Source: Flabesymbios commensalis (lineage: Eukaryota; Annelida; Polychaeta; Terebellida; Flabelligeridae). From it: DNA of 64,000 nt. Position 1 is the stretch's first letter, and the number at the start of each line of letters is the position of its first letter. The translations under genes were made by a program, and so were the position numbers. This document shows, in pieces, positions 35,426 through 46,003 of this stretch. The notes below the pieces were generated by a model. The model worked only from the letters and a program-made list of their open reading frames with translations, ran no database searches and had not been told where the DNA came from. The stretch lies in NCBI GenBank assembly GCA_964017125.1, contig OZ024902.1, positions 38,777,780-38,841,779 on the forward strand, in the 5' to 3' direction.

Positions 35426-36021
35426 AGCACGTCCCACACTTGGATCAACGTCAAATGCATTTGGCCCAACGAGGAGAGAGCACATTCTGCTTGTGTGTCC
35501 CCTGCTATTCAGATGGTTAATAAAGTTAGTTTGTTTGTTACACGAGACAGATGCAGACCACCTCGGCCCTCTGATCCAGTCTGTACTGCTGTGCTGATCT
35601 CAAGTGATTGTGAATTACGAGTAAATCCGGACTAAGTAGATCTGGATCGTGATTTGGAAGCAACTGATAAAAGGATTCATTTGTCGTACTTTGTTTTCCC
35701 CATCAAGCTAGGTCGAGAGTTTTATTTGCTCCCACACGGTATGTGCTTCCCAATTCTATATACACTATTTTATTATTACTATTTTATATTATTATATTAA
35801 AGTTAGTGTTTTTATTTGTTTCTCAATTCTCCTTTATTTTCATTTGGCCCAACATTAACAGTTATTCATTCGTCAGTCTTAAGAATCTACTACTGCACCT
35901 GCGTGGGGTATTACATCTTTTTAGACAGCAATGGAGTATTGCAACTTTGAGAAAATCACCACCCCTAAAATAGATGCTAAATCTACATACACACATAAAA
36001 ATTGAGGAACCAAAATGTTGT

Positions 36022-36045
36022 TGATACTGCCTTTGCAGAGCAGTA
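36022..36045. repeat. Family A end fragment
   Basis: GATACTGCC then TTTGCAGAGCAGTA; only the right end remains. Confidence 0.4.
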
Positions 36046-36226
36046 TAGCTTTAATGTGCAAAATGAAAAATGAGCAAGCACTATATTTTATTACCAAGTG
36101 GTTACAAATCCTCATTATAACCTGCCTCACGGGTTTGGTATATAACTGGCTTGGCTAACTGCGTGAGTTTGTAGTTAGTTACTGAAGAGTGATGATCTAG
36201 CATTGTGATTGGAATTAATGGTGCTA

Positions 36227-36307
36227 TTCTGCAGTACAAAGGCAGACAGCAGTAACTGCTTACTTTTCAAGTAAGCAGTTACTGCTGCTTGTCATTGCAG
36301 TGCTGTA
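36227..36307. mobile_element. Family A hairpin, subtype 2, near-perfect
   Basis: AGCAGTAACTGCTTACTT and its complement around TTC; flanks CTGCAGTACAAAGGC and CATTGCAGTGCTGTA. Among the youngest-looking copies. Confidence 0.85.
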
Positions 36308-36603
36308 TTGTGCTTCCAGCACAGTGGATGGGCGGGAGAGGAAGAGAATATGATCAGACGACCCCGCCCTTCATCCAGCCTACAGCCCATATCTTGCGCA
36401 ATCATGCGAGAGCGTGGAAAAGAACTAGACGTGCTTGGAAGCTTGCTTTCAACGTGCCACTTTCCAGAGCGAGCTACGTCTCACGCGGTAAATGGAACTC
36501 ACGTCAAGACCTGCGATAGATGGATTGCGCTCTGATGACAAGCGACTGTTTCACGCTGGCTGGACTTAGCGCCGACAACAACAGGTGGACCAGGTTTCAA
36601 CAC

Positions 36604-36678
36604 CGCACAATGCAAGGGGAAAAAGCAGTACCAGCTTACTTGAAAGTAAGCAGTTACTGCTGTTTGTCTTTGCATGTC
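36604..36678. mobile_element. Family A hairpin, subtype 2
   Basis: AAAAGCAGTACCAGCTTACTT and GTAAGCAGTTACTGCTGTTT. Confidence 0.75.
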
Positions 36679-36868
36679 AAAGCAGGCAAAAGCGACTGGA
36701 GCAATGCCGGGCCAGCAGGCCGTGGATTGGCACCGCATTCAGCCGGTGTCTTGTTTGACCCTGTATAAGTGGGCCTTCCATTGTGCTGGTACGGCATCTA
36801 TGCCAAACATGCGTGTCTGCCGACACGGATCAACCCGGTCCTATCACTATGTGTCAAGTACATATTAG

Positions 36869-38278
36869 CGCCCGCCAGAGACATTCTCATTTCTCTTGAA
36901 CTCGTTTGTTGCATCGAGTAGGCTGCCGAGAATGGGAAAACGTGTCCGTTTAACCCGTTGTTAGACCAAAATCATATGATCAACCTTCGCCACGAAAGAG
37001 ACACCTTATGGCCATACATGCTTACTAAACGTTACATTTCCACTCCCGAATCAAATAGAAGCTATGGCTTGTGTTTGTGAGGCAATTGATAAATCAAATT
37101 CATCTCTGTTTTTTAACATTCGAATTCTAGCCACGGCGTTAGTGTGACGATAACATCTGCACCCAGTAAAATGTGTTATTTTAGGCGCAAAGAAAATACA
37201 TGTAGAAGATGAGCGGGTATTTCTTAATCTGTTAATGACTGTCAGTCAAATATAGGATCCGCCACTGAGCGATGGAACAACTCCTTTCCAGCAATTAACT
37301 TTCCAATGGTTTTCTTCTTAGTACATGCTTGGATAAAACCAATCCACACGTGAAAAATTCCATCCCTGACCCATTGACGACGTGATATCTCACTCAAGTG
37401 ACATAACCATCTAATCCCGCTCGTCTTTCGTTGTTATTTAAATTCGCTAATTAGGCTATTAGCAGAAAACAAGAAACATTACAAAGACCCTAGTTTGGTT
37501 TTATGAGTTTTTCATTCACGGTTGCTGCATTATGGAGTTTTAGGTTTTGAAATAGAAAAAATAATATAAGGCTGAAAATTTCAGGATATGTTCAGAATGT
37601 CCTCCTTTATTACCTGTAAAAAGTTCCAATGTTTTCCCTGAGCGGGACATCATTTTTCGACAAAATTCATAATGGCAGCCAAGCGCCATGGTGAAGTTGC
37701 AATTCCTGAACTATTTGACATATATTTTAATGTAATACCTCATTTTTACATGTTTTTACTGCTGAATTTATTTTTGCAGATATTGCTAACAGGGTTTCGT
37801 TAAAGAATAGATCAAAGATGGCCGCTATTTGAGGTTTCACTAGGAAAAGGTATATTGTCATTCGTATTTGAGGTACACATAAACTTTTAAATCTATCAAT
37901 TACTAGTAATTGGTGACAAAAAAATAACTCAATAGCCAAAAAAATATGCAGTATACATCTTAATGTATATACTTCATATTACATACTATCCAAAACATCT
38001 TATTCAATCAATAACACAACGTTAATCTGAGAGAGTTGTGTCATTTGTTCCTCGTCATCAACTTCAATTTCAGTTCTCATTCAACTTGTGCACTTCCCAG
38101 ACCTGCAGCATCGAAACAGACAACCTGCTTTTGCTACCACACTTAATCATTTTCATTAATCAAGCTCCGTGAGAACTGGTTCCAGAATTTCATTTTAAAT
38201 TTGCCATCCCTGGCCTGTTGGTGTTAATCTGTTCCCATGCCATTCTTGTATATTTACTACTGCTTCTGGTGCTAAGCA
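36869..38278. other. Nothing recognised
   Basis: AT-rich, single-copy looking sequence without frames above 70 residues. Confidence 0.45.
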
Positions 38279-38686
38279 CTCACACTCGAGTTCACAGGGT
38301 CCTAGGCAAGGTCTCACACGAGCCTGCATGATCCTAGGTAAGGTCTCACAACCGAGCATGCAGTGCCAAGACAAGGTCTCACACACGAGCATGCATGACC
38401 CCAGACAAGGACTCACACTTGAGCCCGCGGTGTAGCAAGAACTCGCACTTGATTCCACATGGTCCCAGGCAAGGTCTCACACCTGAGCTACATGTACTGA
38501 GCAAGCGCTTACACACGAGTCCGCAGCGTCCTAAGCAAAGTCTCCAACCCGAGCCTACAGGTCACAGACAAGAATTTAGCGTGAGCCTGCATTGTCTTAG
38601 GCAATGACTCACACCCGAGTCTGCAAGGTCCTAGGCAAGGACATACACTATCAAGCCTGCAAGATCATAGAGAAGGTCCCACACCC
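38279..38686 (+). repeat. 34-bp minisatellite, about 12 degenerate units
   Basis: Units follow the pattern CTCACACNCGAGCCTGCA then GGTCCTAGGCAAGGT, 30-36 bases each. Frames on both strands (38195-38458 minus, 38395-38607 plus) are translations of the repeat. Flanks are single-copy within the window. Confidence 0.85.
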
Positions 38687-40518
38687 TATTTATATATATT
38701 TATTACAACATGAATAGGAACACGAATAAATTTGTTTTGAGTTTGAAATAACGACAGGGGCATATATGACATATTTTGTAGCGTGGTTTACCTGGGTAGG
38801 TCTACATCTGAAAACCTCAGTAGGGCATATATAAGTGTAAAATACCATATCAATTTATCAATGGTGATTGTTTAGTTTTTATCTCCGCCCGTCGAACCTG
38901 TGAATAGATTTCTTAAATTTTGCACACACACACTCCCTTAGGGGGCATAGATGTGCCTTTTAAGGGGTTTAAATTAACCTATTAAAATCGCCGAACATCG
39001 GCCATAATTAACTTTAATATGCCTGATATCTGGCAAGCCCTGCCAGATAGCTAGACCATTACAAAAAAAAATGTGTGGTTTAATTGGTTTAATTCGATTA
39101 ACTTTAAAATGTCAGACTATCGACATTGCCGTGCCTGATAGCTAAATGATTACAATGAAGCGAAATGTTTGGTTTTAGTGCGGGATATACCAATAAAAAT
39201 ATCAACTTAATCAAAGTAGAAAATGGTCGACTTGCGACCATCATTAACTTGGCCTCTTGTTTGATTTGATGTTGTTATATTTTAACTGCATCTAAGAAAA
39301 ATTATAATTAATTCCCATATTTTTCACATGTGTACAATTTCTAAATGGCTAAATTTTTAAATTCAACAAACCTGTAAAATTTATAATATGACCACCACAA
39401 AAAATAATATTTATTATTATATTAGGAAAGTTATTTTAATGCATCTAAGAGTATGTATGGCATATATGGCAGTTCTTCATTAGACAATCCCTATTGTGTT
39501 TACTTATAAAATAGTATTGTTCTCAGTACACAAATTTACATACTATTACGCTATTTATTACCATGGCTGCTATTAAAATGAACCATTACATTCAACGGGT
39601 ACTTGTAAGTCACCACACCGAGCACATGTCCGCAAAAATGCATTCCAGTGCTCCTAACTTTGATGATATCCTGAATTGTTAAGGATTTTTAGAGCAGGAA
39701 AATAAAATTAATAGTACAAGAGCAACGTTTACCGTCTTGGTGATAAGTTCTGCATGTCACAACTTTTCCCATCAACAGTAGCACAACATACCCTCTCGTC
39801 ACCGTTTTTCTTTTAATTGCAAGTATCTTAATTCGTCATTATTATTATCACATGAACCACCGAAGACATTGTACTGGACTAATCCACATAATATTACCAC
39901 ACTTGATTCCATAGATACTTTTTACTGCCACTATAAATAAATAAAATAGACAAAAAATCTCATAATTTCTGAAATTGCTCTTCTTCCCCGATTTCGGCCA
40001 TTTGAATTGTGCAATGATGACGGTTTTACATAGTTAACATAGGATCAGAATTATGAAAAATAAAGCAAAAAAAAATATTACAAAGGGATTATGTGAATTT
40101 CTTCATAGGTTATTGATTTCCCCATGAAAATTAGGTGAAAAAGAGGTATTACAAAGACAAATATAGGTTAAATTTGTCTTGGGTTACAAATTTGATATGG
40201 CCTGTTCCTCTCCTGAAAAAACTTTGGGACTTTGACATGACCATCTAAATAACTCTCAGCTTAATATTTTTTTTTCATCCTTGCCCGTAAATATGCCTAA
40301 AAGTCCTGGACTAATTTCTGACGCAACGTACAGCAACGTTACTTTGAGTTTGGTCTTTCGTGTCGGGCCATGTCAGACTCATAATGATCCCCTCCACGCC
40401 AGTCAAGGTGTGATTTGATCAATGCAGACTATTTAGGCTGGCACTGTAAATATAAAATCTCGTTTCCCTGTTCCTGCAGAACAGCGCCATAAAGAGAAGA
40501 AGGATTGCAGCACTGCCA
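38687..40518. other. AT-rich, nothing recognised
   Basis: Two related segments near 38960-39060 and 39075-39180 (both with TTAAT...TTTAATATG or TTTAAAATG and CTGATA/GATAGCTA words) suggest a weak local duplication. Confidence 0.4.
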
Positions 40519-40629
40519 CCCAGCAAATACACGAAACGTTGGACCATCGTTGGGTGAACGCTGGTCCACCGTCGTAGACGGTGGACCAGCATTCAGCCAA
40601 CAATGGCCCAACGTCTCGTGTTTGCTGGC
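40519..40629. mobile_element. Family G palindromic MITE
   Basis: Ends CCCAGCAAATACACGAAACG and GTCTCGTGTTTGCTGGC; inner arms GAACGCTGGTCCACCGTC / GACGGTGGACCAGCATTC. Among the best preserved copies. Confidence 0.8.
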
Positions 40630-40756
40630 TGTAGGGATCGCAGACATGAAAGACCGGCGACCGGTCGTATGAAGGTGGTGGCTGGCTGTGACTGCCATTA
40701 GATATTAGGACAGGCGTCCTTGCTGATTTGTGCACAGCGGGTCGGGAGCTCTGCCC

Positions 40757-40834
40757 TGCATGCGCAGACGCAAACGGCAGTATCACCTCACTTGAAAAGT
40801 AAGCAGTTACTGCTTTCTACCTTTGCTGCGTGCA
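40757..40834. mobile_element. Family A hairpin
   Basis: CGCAAACGGCAGTATCACC and AGTAAGCAGTTACTGCTTTC; outer ends GCATGCGCAG / CTGCGTGCATG. Confidence 0.7.
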
Positions 40835-41204
40835 TGACCTGTTTTCATTTGGTGCTGTAATTACCTGGATCTATGTTGGCAGGACGTGGACACATGGACG
40901 CGTCGGGATCTGTGTAAATCCCACGTTTGTGCTGTGAGTTCCGGGTATGTTGGAGGAAGAAGTCTGTATACAGATGTAGGGTTTGAGCTAATATTAGTTT
41001 GAGCTTGAAAAATAATATTATCGTTGGGGTGAAATATTACAATTTTGAATTTTAAAAGTGTAATAATTACCGGTATCAATCGTGGATAGGCTTATCTGGA
41101 ACTGTACCTTAATGTAATAACAGAACCACGAAACAACAACAAATGAACTAATACTCTGTCGCAGGCGAAAATTGAAACAAAAAAGGTTCCCGAATGTTCT
41201 CGTT

Positions 41205-41271
41205 CTATACGGTATAACAGAGAAAGGTTTCACATGCATGTGAAACGTTTCCCTGTTATTATACCGTATAG
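41205..41271. repeat. Long hairpin
   Basis: CTATACGGTATAACAG opens and CTGTTATTATACCGTATAG closes it around GTTTCACATGCATGTGAAAC. It explains much of the 151-residue minus-strand frame at 41018-41473. Confidence 0.7.
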
Positions 41272-41486
41272 CAGGGAACTGTTCCACGCGTATGTTTAAC
41301 TTTTCCATGATATACGGTATGATAAAGAACCTGGAGAGCTGGTGCTCCGTATAGTCGAGGTGCTTCTTCCACATCCGTGAGCAAGCCGCAGATGAAAGCA
41401 CCTGCAATTCTGCATGTACGATCAATTTGACGAAAAGCATCAGACCGCATTGACAGATAGTGGTTGTCGCCATTTATTCCAGTGCG

Positions 41487-41790
41487 ACTGATTGGCTCAT
41501 TGACCTGGCGCAACGGGCGTAGGCCAATGCACAGTCTAATTTTATCGCATATGTCTTTCATTTTTATCCTCAAAAAGCTACAAAGGCATTTACTCGACTG
41601 ATTTGCTCATTAGCCTGGCTCAGTCAGCGCAGAATGCTGCTCTCCAAAGTCATGTAAAGGCAACATCTTACTTGTAAAGTAAGCAGATACTGTTTTTTGC
41701 TTTGCACGACATATTGTCATGTGACAGTCTAATATTATTGCACATGTACATGCATCCAATTTTGATCCTCAAAACGCTACACATATGTAT
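41487..41790 (+). repeat. Local direct duplication
   Basis: Unit 1 (41487-41585) and unit 2 (41597-41790) share GACTGATTGGCTCATT / GACTGATTTGCTCATT, ACAGTCTAATTTTATCGCA / ACAGTCTAATATTATTGCA and ATCCTCAAAAAGCTACA / ATCCTCAAAACGCTACA. Unit 2 holds an extra family A hairpin. Confidence 0.7.
41635..41710. mobile_element. Family A hairpin inside a local duplication
   Basis: CATCTTACTTGTAAAGTAAG centre with TTTTTTGCTTTGCACGAC right end. It lies in the second unit of the duplication at 41487-41790 and is absent from the first unit. Confidence 0.75.
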
Positions 41791-41819
41791 TAATATATGC
41801 GACATCATTCCTCTTACAT

Positions 41820-42235
41820 GTGGAGAGATAAGAAACACTAACGACCTCGGAAATCATAGAGGAATAAGTAGGTTAAATTGTTTTGTGAAATTCTTCACAA
41901 CAATGATTAACCTAGATTTAAAAAGGTATTGATTTTAAAAAAGTATTCGATACTGTTTGGCGGTCAGGTATATGGATAAAATCAAGAATCTATTAACCTA
42001 TATGGAATATCAGCATGTATTAAGTGCTACATTCTTGGTTAATAGATTTTCGATAAAATTAATTTCATTCAGGATTATAGGAAAGTGTTAGAAATATATA
42101 TAGTAATGTTAAATCTTGTGTAAAATTAGACAATATCAAGTCAGCATTAGTTAACTGTTACACCGACGTTAGACAAGGAGAAAGCATATCGCCCCTGTTA
42201 TTTGCTTTGTATCTAAATAATATGGAGTCATTTTT
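41820..42235 (+). mobile_element. Non-LTR retrotransposon reverse transcriptase fragment (second clade)
   Basis: Broken frames spell NHRGISRLNCFVKFFTTMI, then DFKKVFDTVWRSGIW, then VRQGESISPLLFALYLNNME. These are the N-terminal, DxxxAFD-like and GVRQGE...SPLLF blocks of a LINE reverse transcriptase. The VRQGE wording differs from the VPQGS or QGSVLG wording of the other two LINE pieces here, so it is a different clade. Several stops and frameshifts are present and no endonuclease is seen. Confidence 0.7.
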
Positions 42236-42288
42236 TTTAATTATAATAATGTAAGAATCCGCTCGTTGTCTGAAAATGTGTTCGACAA

Positions 42289-42509
42289 TTGAAGGGACTA
42301 GCTCAGGCTAAATTCATCATATGATGAAAATATGTCCATAGAGTAGAGCTGCAAAAGTATTTTATTTTTTTGTGCTGCGCATTCACCAGTTAGGCTAGAT
42401 ATAGAGACAAAATTCCTGATTTCTTATTTTTGACAACCATGTCAAAAATAAGAAATACAGGAATTTCGTTTTTATATCTAGCCTAACTGGTAAATGCGCA
42501 GCACATAAT
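42289..42509. mobile_element. Partial family J hairpin
   Basis: Starts TTGAAGGGACTAGCTCAGGC and keeps the middle hairpin with TGCGCATTCACCAGTTAGGC and its complement; the right arm stops after GCGCAGCACA, so the outer right arm is deleted. Confidence 0.75.
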
Positions 42510-42744
42510 ACCTTTTGTCACTCACAGTGTATTTTGTTTATAATCTTGATAATTATGTGTATATAAAATGTATTGTGTTGTTTTAAATATACTACGCTCC
42601 ATGCTAGAGCTTGAATAAATTATTGTCTATTATTGTCCATTATCGTCAGGGTCACATCGACTGACTACCCGAGAAGGCAGAGAAGGCAGTAATAATATTA
42701 TTGTTGTTCTGCAGCTTTCCCGCTGTGCGCGCAGGGACTAAATG

Positions 42745-42801
42745 CGGGCAAAAACAGACATTAGTAAATACTAAATAGTAAGCAGTTACGGTTGTCTGTA
42801 G
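42745..42801. repeat. Family A, degraded
   Basis: GGGCAAAAACAGACATTAG and AGTAAGCAGTTACGGTTGTC. Confidence 0.5.
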
Positions 42802-42927
42802 GCCTATTGTCATGGAAACTGAATGTAACAGAATAATTAACGTCTTTGTATTACGCAAAACTGATGCTAGTTTTAGAATCATCTCATAAATCATTAGATC
42901 ACCGTCTACGCTGACCAATAATAACGC

Positions 42928-43036
42928 TCCAAAAAACATGAGACGATGACCCAATGCTGGGCTAATGATGGTCTAACGTCCTAGACGGTGGGCCACCATA
43001 AGCCCATCATTGGGTCAACGTCTCGTGTTTTCCGGG
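42928..43036. mobile_element. Family G palindromic MITE
   Basis: Ends TCCAAAAAACATGAGACGAT and CAACGTCTCGTGTTTTCCGGG; centre CGTCCTAGACGGTGGGCC. Confidence 0.75.
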
Positions 43037-43689
43037 ACGTAGGCCTACCTAGTTTCCTATTTTTTTTTCCTGTAAATACATAAACATTGTTTTTGGCATC
43101 AAAACGGTTTCCAATTTCCTGAGACCAATTAAGTCTGCACAAAGATACAACATTGTTGTGGTTCAGCCGAAAGTAATGCTACTTATTGTTATTTGCTTTC
43201 TAGATATACATACAGTATTATATATTAAAGGTACATATGTTTATGATTCCAGGTGCACAAGATGTCTGAAGAATGTGGATAGTTGCTGAAATCGTGAGAT
43301 GACGCCGGATTTTCAGACGGCGATATTGCAGATCCACATGCAAACGACGTGCGCCCCCGGTTCGTGGTGAAGCGGTCTAATCATCTAGTACTGCGATCCG
43401 CCAACAAGACGTCTGTCACCAGCACCTGTCGCCACCTGCCGTCCCGTTACAGCAGTGGTAATTGGCTGGATTAGCCATCCACATTTTGGGATGTAACAGC
43501 ATCCGGCTTTTTCATCATTTGTTGCTCCCTGCCTGCAGGTATAATATGACACGTGCGTGCGTCACCGAATGTTAGATAACCAGAATAGGGATCGCGTGTC
43601 AAACCCAGTTATTATACCGCGGCATTCTGCCCGTCAACATCTCAACTCACTAAAACCACTAATCAACTCTTGTTGACATTTGATATCCT
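43037..43689. other. Single-copy looking sequence upstream of the SCYL2-like gene
   Basis: GC-balanced and free of recognised MITEs; it could hold an upstream non-coding exon or enhancer. No frame with a known domain. Confidence 0.4.
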
Positions 43690-44305
43690 CAGCATATGAA
43701 TATGTGCGAGTCCAGTGACGTCATCCATTGCTTCCAAACGGCTCATCGGCCACTCTGAAATCAAAGGCAGGCAGGGCGGATCAGTCTGATGGTCTGCCAA
43801 ATATATCTCCTAATTGCTTCCCCTTGGACTGGCATCAAGAAGAGCTGGAACCATACCGGGTCTGTTATCTTCTCATAGGGCATTACTCCCTCTGATTATT
43901 ATGCTACAGTAAAGAGGGAATGCCTCGTACGTGGGAGACCCACCAACTAGGAACAGATACAGATTAAGAAGAGATCAATGCTGGAAACGCCAAAAGCTCA
44001 CTCTCGGGCGTGCTTTGGAATAGGTGATTTTCCTTAACCAGCAAATCCATACAGGCAAGAAATGAAGTTTGCCTTCATTTAGCAGCTCACACTGTGCACG
44101 TAATAATATTATTCTTCAAGTGGTAATTGTTATGATTCACTATGGATAAAGGAGTAACTTATACGGCGAAAACCAAGTCACGTGCCACAAGCGCTCACCT
44201 TACTGGTCGAGTTTTCTTGAGTAGCGGATAAAACACGTCCATCAGGTATCCAGAACCTGGTGTTCTACCACCAGCCCGGCAACCAACCAATCTGCAGACA
44301 TCACC
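43690..44305 (+). promoter_or_regulatory. Probable 5' flank and 5'UTR of the SCYL2-like gene
   Basis: This stretch is free of recognised repeats, unlike most of the window, and ends at the SCYL2-like start codon. It contains a palindromic CRE-type site TGACGTCA at 43716-43723 and an E-box CACGTG at 44179-44184. No convincing TATA box was seen. The transcription start cannot be placed from sequence, and an upstream non-coding exon is possible. Confidence 0.35.
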
Positions 44306-44455
44306 ATGGATGTGTTCTCTATGATCAAGCACAGTCTGGTGGCCGAGGGCACGAATCCCATCACCAAGCATTACCAGCTTGGCAAGCATGTCGCCAGCGC
44401 TGGACCGGAGATGGTCTGGAAAATATACGAAGCCACACGACTCAAAGACAATAAG
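44306..44455 (+). CDS. SCYL2: First coding exon of a SCY1-like pseudokinase (SCYL2/CVAK104 type)
   Basis: The exon encodes 50 residues and then meets a consensus splice donor (AAG|gtaagc, phase 0). Residues 16-40 carry the SCYL2 N-terminal signature: NPIT, then LGKHVASAGP, then VWKIYEAT. This matches the GNPVT...GxHIASGG...WKIF pattern I recall for animal SCYL2. Family knowledge: SCYL2 is a catalytically weak kinase-like protein on clathrin-coated vesicles that binds clathrin and AP2 and acts in endosome-Golgi trafficking. The ASAGP segment stands where an active kinase has its glycine-rich loop. The start is supported by A at -3, G at +4 and an in-frame TAG at 44222-44224. The leader before NPIT is shorter than in vertebrate SCYL2, and the usual KKSTKQE stretch is replaced by RLKDNK, so a divergent paralogue is possible. 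The rest of the gene was not found in this window. Confidence 0.75.
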
Positions 44456-44488
44456 GTAAGCAAGTCAGCAAGTTAGGTCCATCCTGAA

Positions 44489-44530
44489 AGCCGAGGTAAT
44501 GTCCACACTAGTGTGGAAACTACCTCGGCT
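44489..44530. repeat. Hairpin just inside the presumed intron 1
   Basis: AGCCGAGGTAATGTCCACAC and GTGTGGAAACTACCTCGGCT; two mismatches. It lies 34 bases after the splice donor. Confidence 0.75.
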
Positions 44531-45127
44531 GTCAGTAAGGGTAGTTCGAACCGAGTAATGCCCCTCTCAACAGCATTTCTCATTCGTGGCTATTCTCATA
44601 TCGGTCTGTTTTCACTTTCACTCGAACGATTTTTCGAATGATTATAAGTACAGCATCGCTAAATATCAATCACATCACGTGTAATGATATAATTTGAATG
44701 ATGACCTTTTCTTTCTTTGTTATCTTACCACAATTTGTTAGCGTTGGCCACGCACAGGCATACATAGCCCGCGACGAACCAATGAGAAAACCATTATTTT
44801 GGGGTGCTCGTTTTTCTGATATTTTTATCAGGCTATAATTATTACCACTTAAATTAGTGACACAGCTTTCAAAATGTGTGAGCCAATGAAACAACTTCAG
44901 TCAGAATGGTACACAAACCCACTACCTATGGGCTCCAAGCTAACGCGCTCCTCGTCGACAGACTGGCCGATCAGTAATAGTTATTGACTGGCATTGGTGT
45001 TATACGGAGATTACAGCAAACGTATTACGAATTGTTTTGTGGTCAAAAGGGCCATTCATTAAATTATTTGCAACTCGCTTTGCCTAGTTGGTCCATGTTT
45101 TGAAAGAGCTGTACAATAGTAAAACAG

Positions 45128-45366
45128 TTATCCCTTTCTGCACGGGGACTGACTTTTGACATCTGTAGACGTCAGGTTCTGATGTCTATATTTGATCCCC
45201 GCACTGAAAGAGTAAAACATTTATAATGACCCTAGACCCATACCATATATATTCAAATGAAGCGAGAAGAGACAAATAAGGCATTTAGGCTATGATGATT
45301 TCAAATTGAAAAAGAACTACTGTCTCCATGGCTTATACAAAGATATTTCAGCGTTGTAAGGGTTAA
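45128..45366 (+). mobile_element. Family D TTAA element
   Basis: Begins (TTAT)CCCTTTCTGCACGGGGAC, contains two TAGACGTCAG / GATGTCTA arms, ATTCAAATGAAGCGAGAAGAG, and ends CAGCGTTGTAAGGGTTAA. About 239 bp. Confidence 0.7.
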
Positions 45367-45579
45367 AGGTCAAACTGATAAAATTAAAGAGAATAAATGG
45401 GAAGACTGTGGGAACGCTCTGAACTTGAGTTCGATGCACTGCTATATGCATTATAATCCTACATTTGTCAATGACTAACGACGTCAATCATCCTTAACAT
45501 CCATCCCTTTGCTCGCTAATTATGAATATAATCATCATTAATCCGTGTAACTAGCCGACTAAATCAGTGTTAGTGGTAA

Positions 45580-45725
45580 CAAAATGTGTGTTTAAACATC
45601 AACATTTGCAAATATTTGGTCGCAAATTGAACAAATAATAATTATTATGAGCAATTTTCACCCTCTTGAAATTGTGGGTCGCGTTAGCGAGACACAACTT
45701 TAAGCGGTTGAAAATTAAAATAAGG
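45580..45725 (-). mobile_element. Family C element
   Basis: Tail in reverse (AACATCAACATTTGCAAATA) then hairpin TTTTCACCCTCTTGAAATTG...ACACAACTTTAAGCGGTTG at 45655-45712. Confidence 0.6.
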
Positions 45726-45788
45726 TAACCTAGCGTGTTTTCCATTGTTTATGATATGTAAGAGTGGGCTCTGTTTATGATGTGTGTG

Positions 45789-46003
45789 GTAACCCTTAAA
45801 ACGCTGAAATGTTTTTGTATAAGTCCAGGAGACCAAAGGGTTTTTTTCATTTTTCAACTTGAAATCATCATAAATGTCCTAGTTAGCTCTTTCCGATTCA
45901 TTTGAATACCTTTGTTATGGGTCTACAGACATTAGAAATATGTTAACTCTTACAGTAGTCGTCAGAATCTGACGTCTACAGACGTCAGATTCTGTCGGGT
46001 TAA
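45789..46003 (-). mobile_element. Family D TTAA element, reverse
   Basis: Left end (GTAA)CCCTTAAAACGCTGAAATG, right end has the palindrome GACGTCTACAGACGTC and TTCTGTCGGGTTAA. It lies 423 bp from a forward copy, so the pair could form an inverted repeat in RNA. Confidence 0.7.

Noticed and set aside
38195-38607. Frames on both strands across the minisatellite
   Set aside because: Unit length is not a multiple of three and varies, so no steady repeat protein is encoded.
41018-41473. 151-residue minus-strand frame
   Set aside because: It runs through the hairpin at 41205-41271 and shows no known domain.
44195-44454. Frames overlapping the SCYL2-like exon in other phases
   Set aside because: They are shadows of the exon; only the frame starting at 44306 matches the family.
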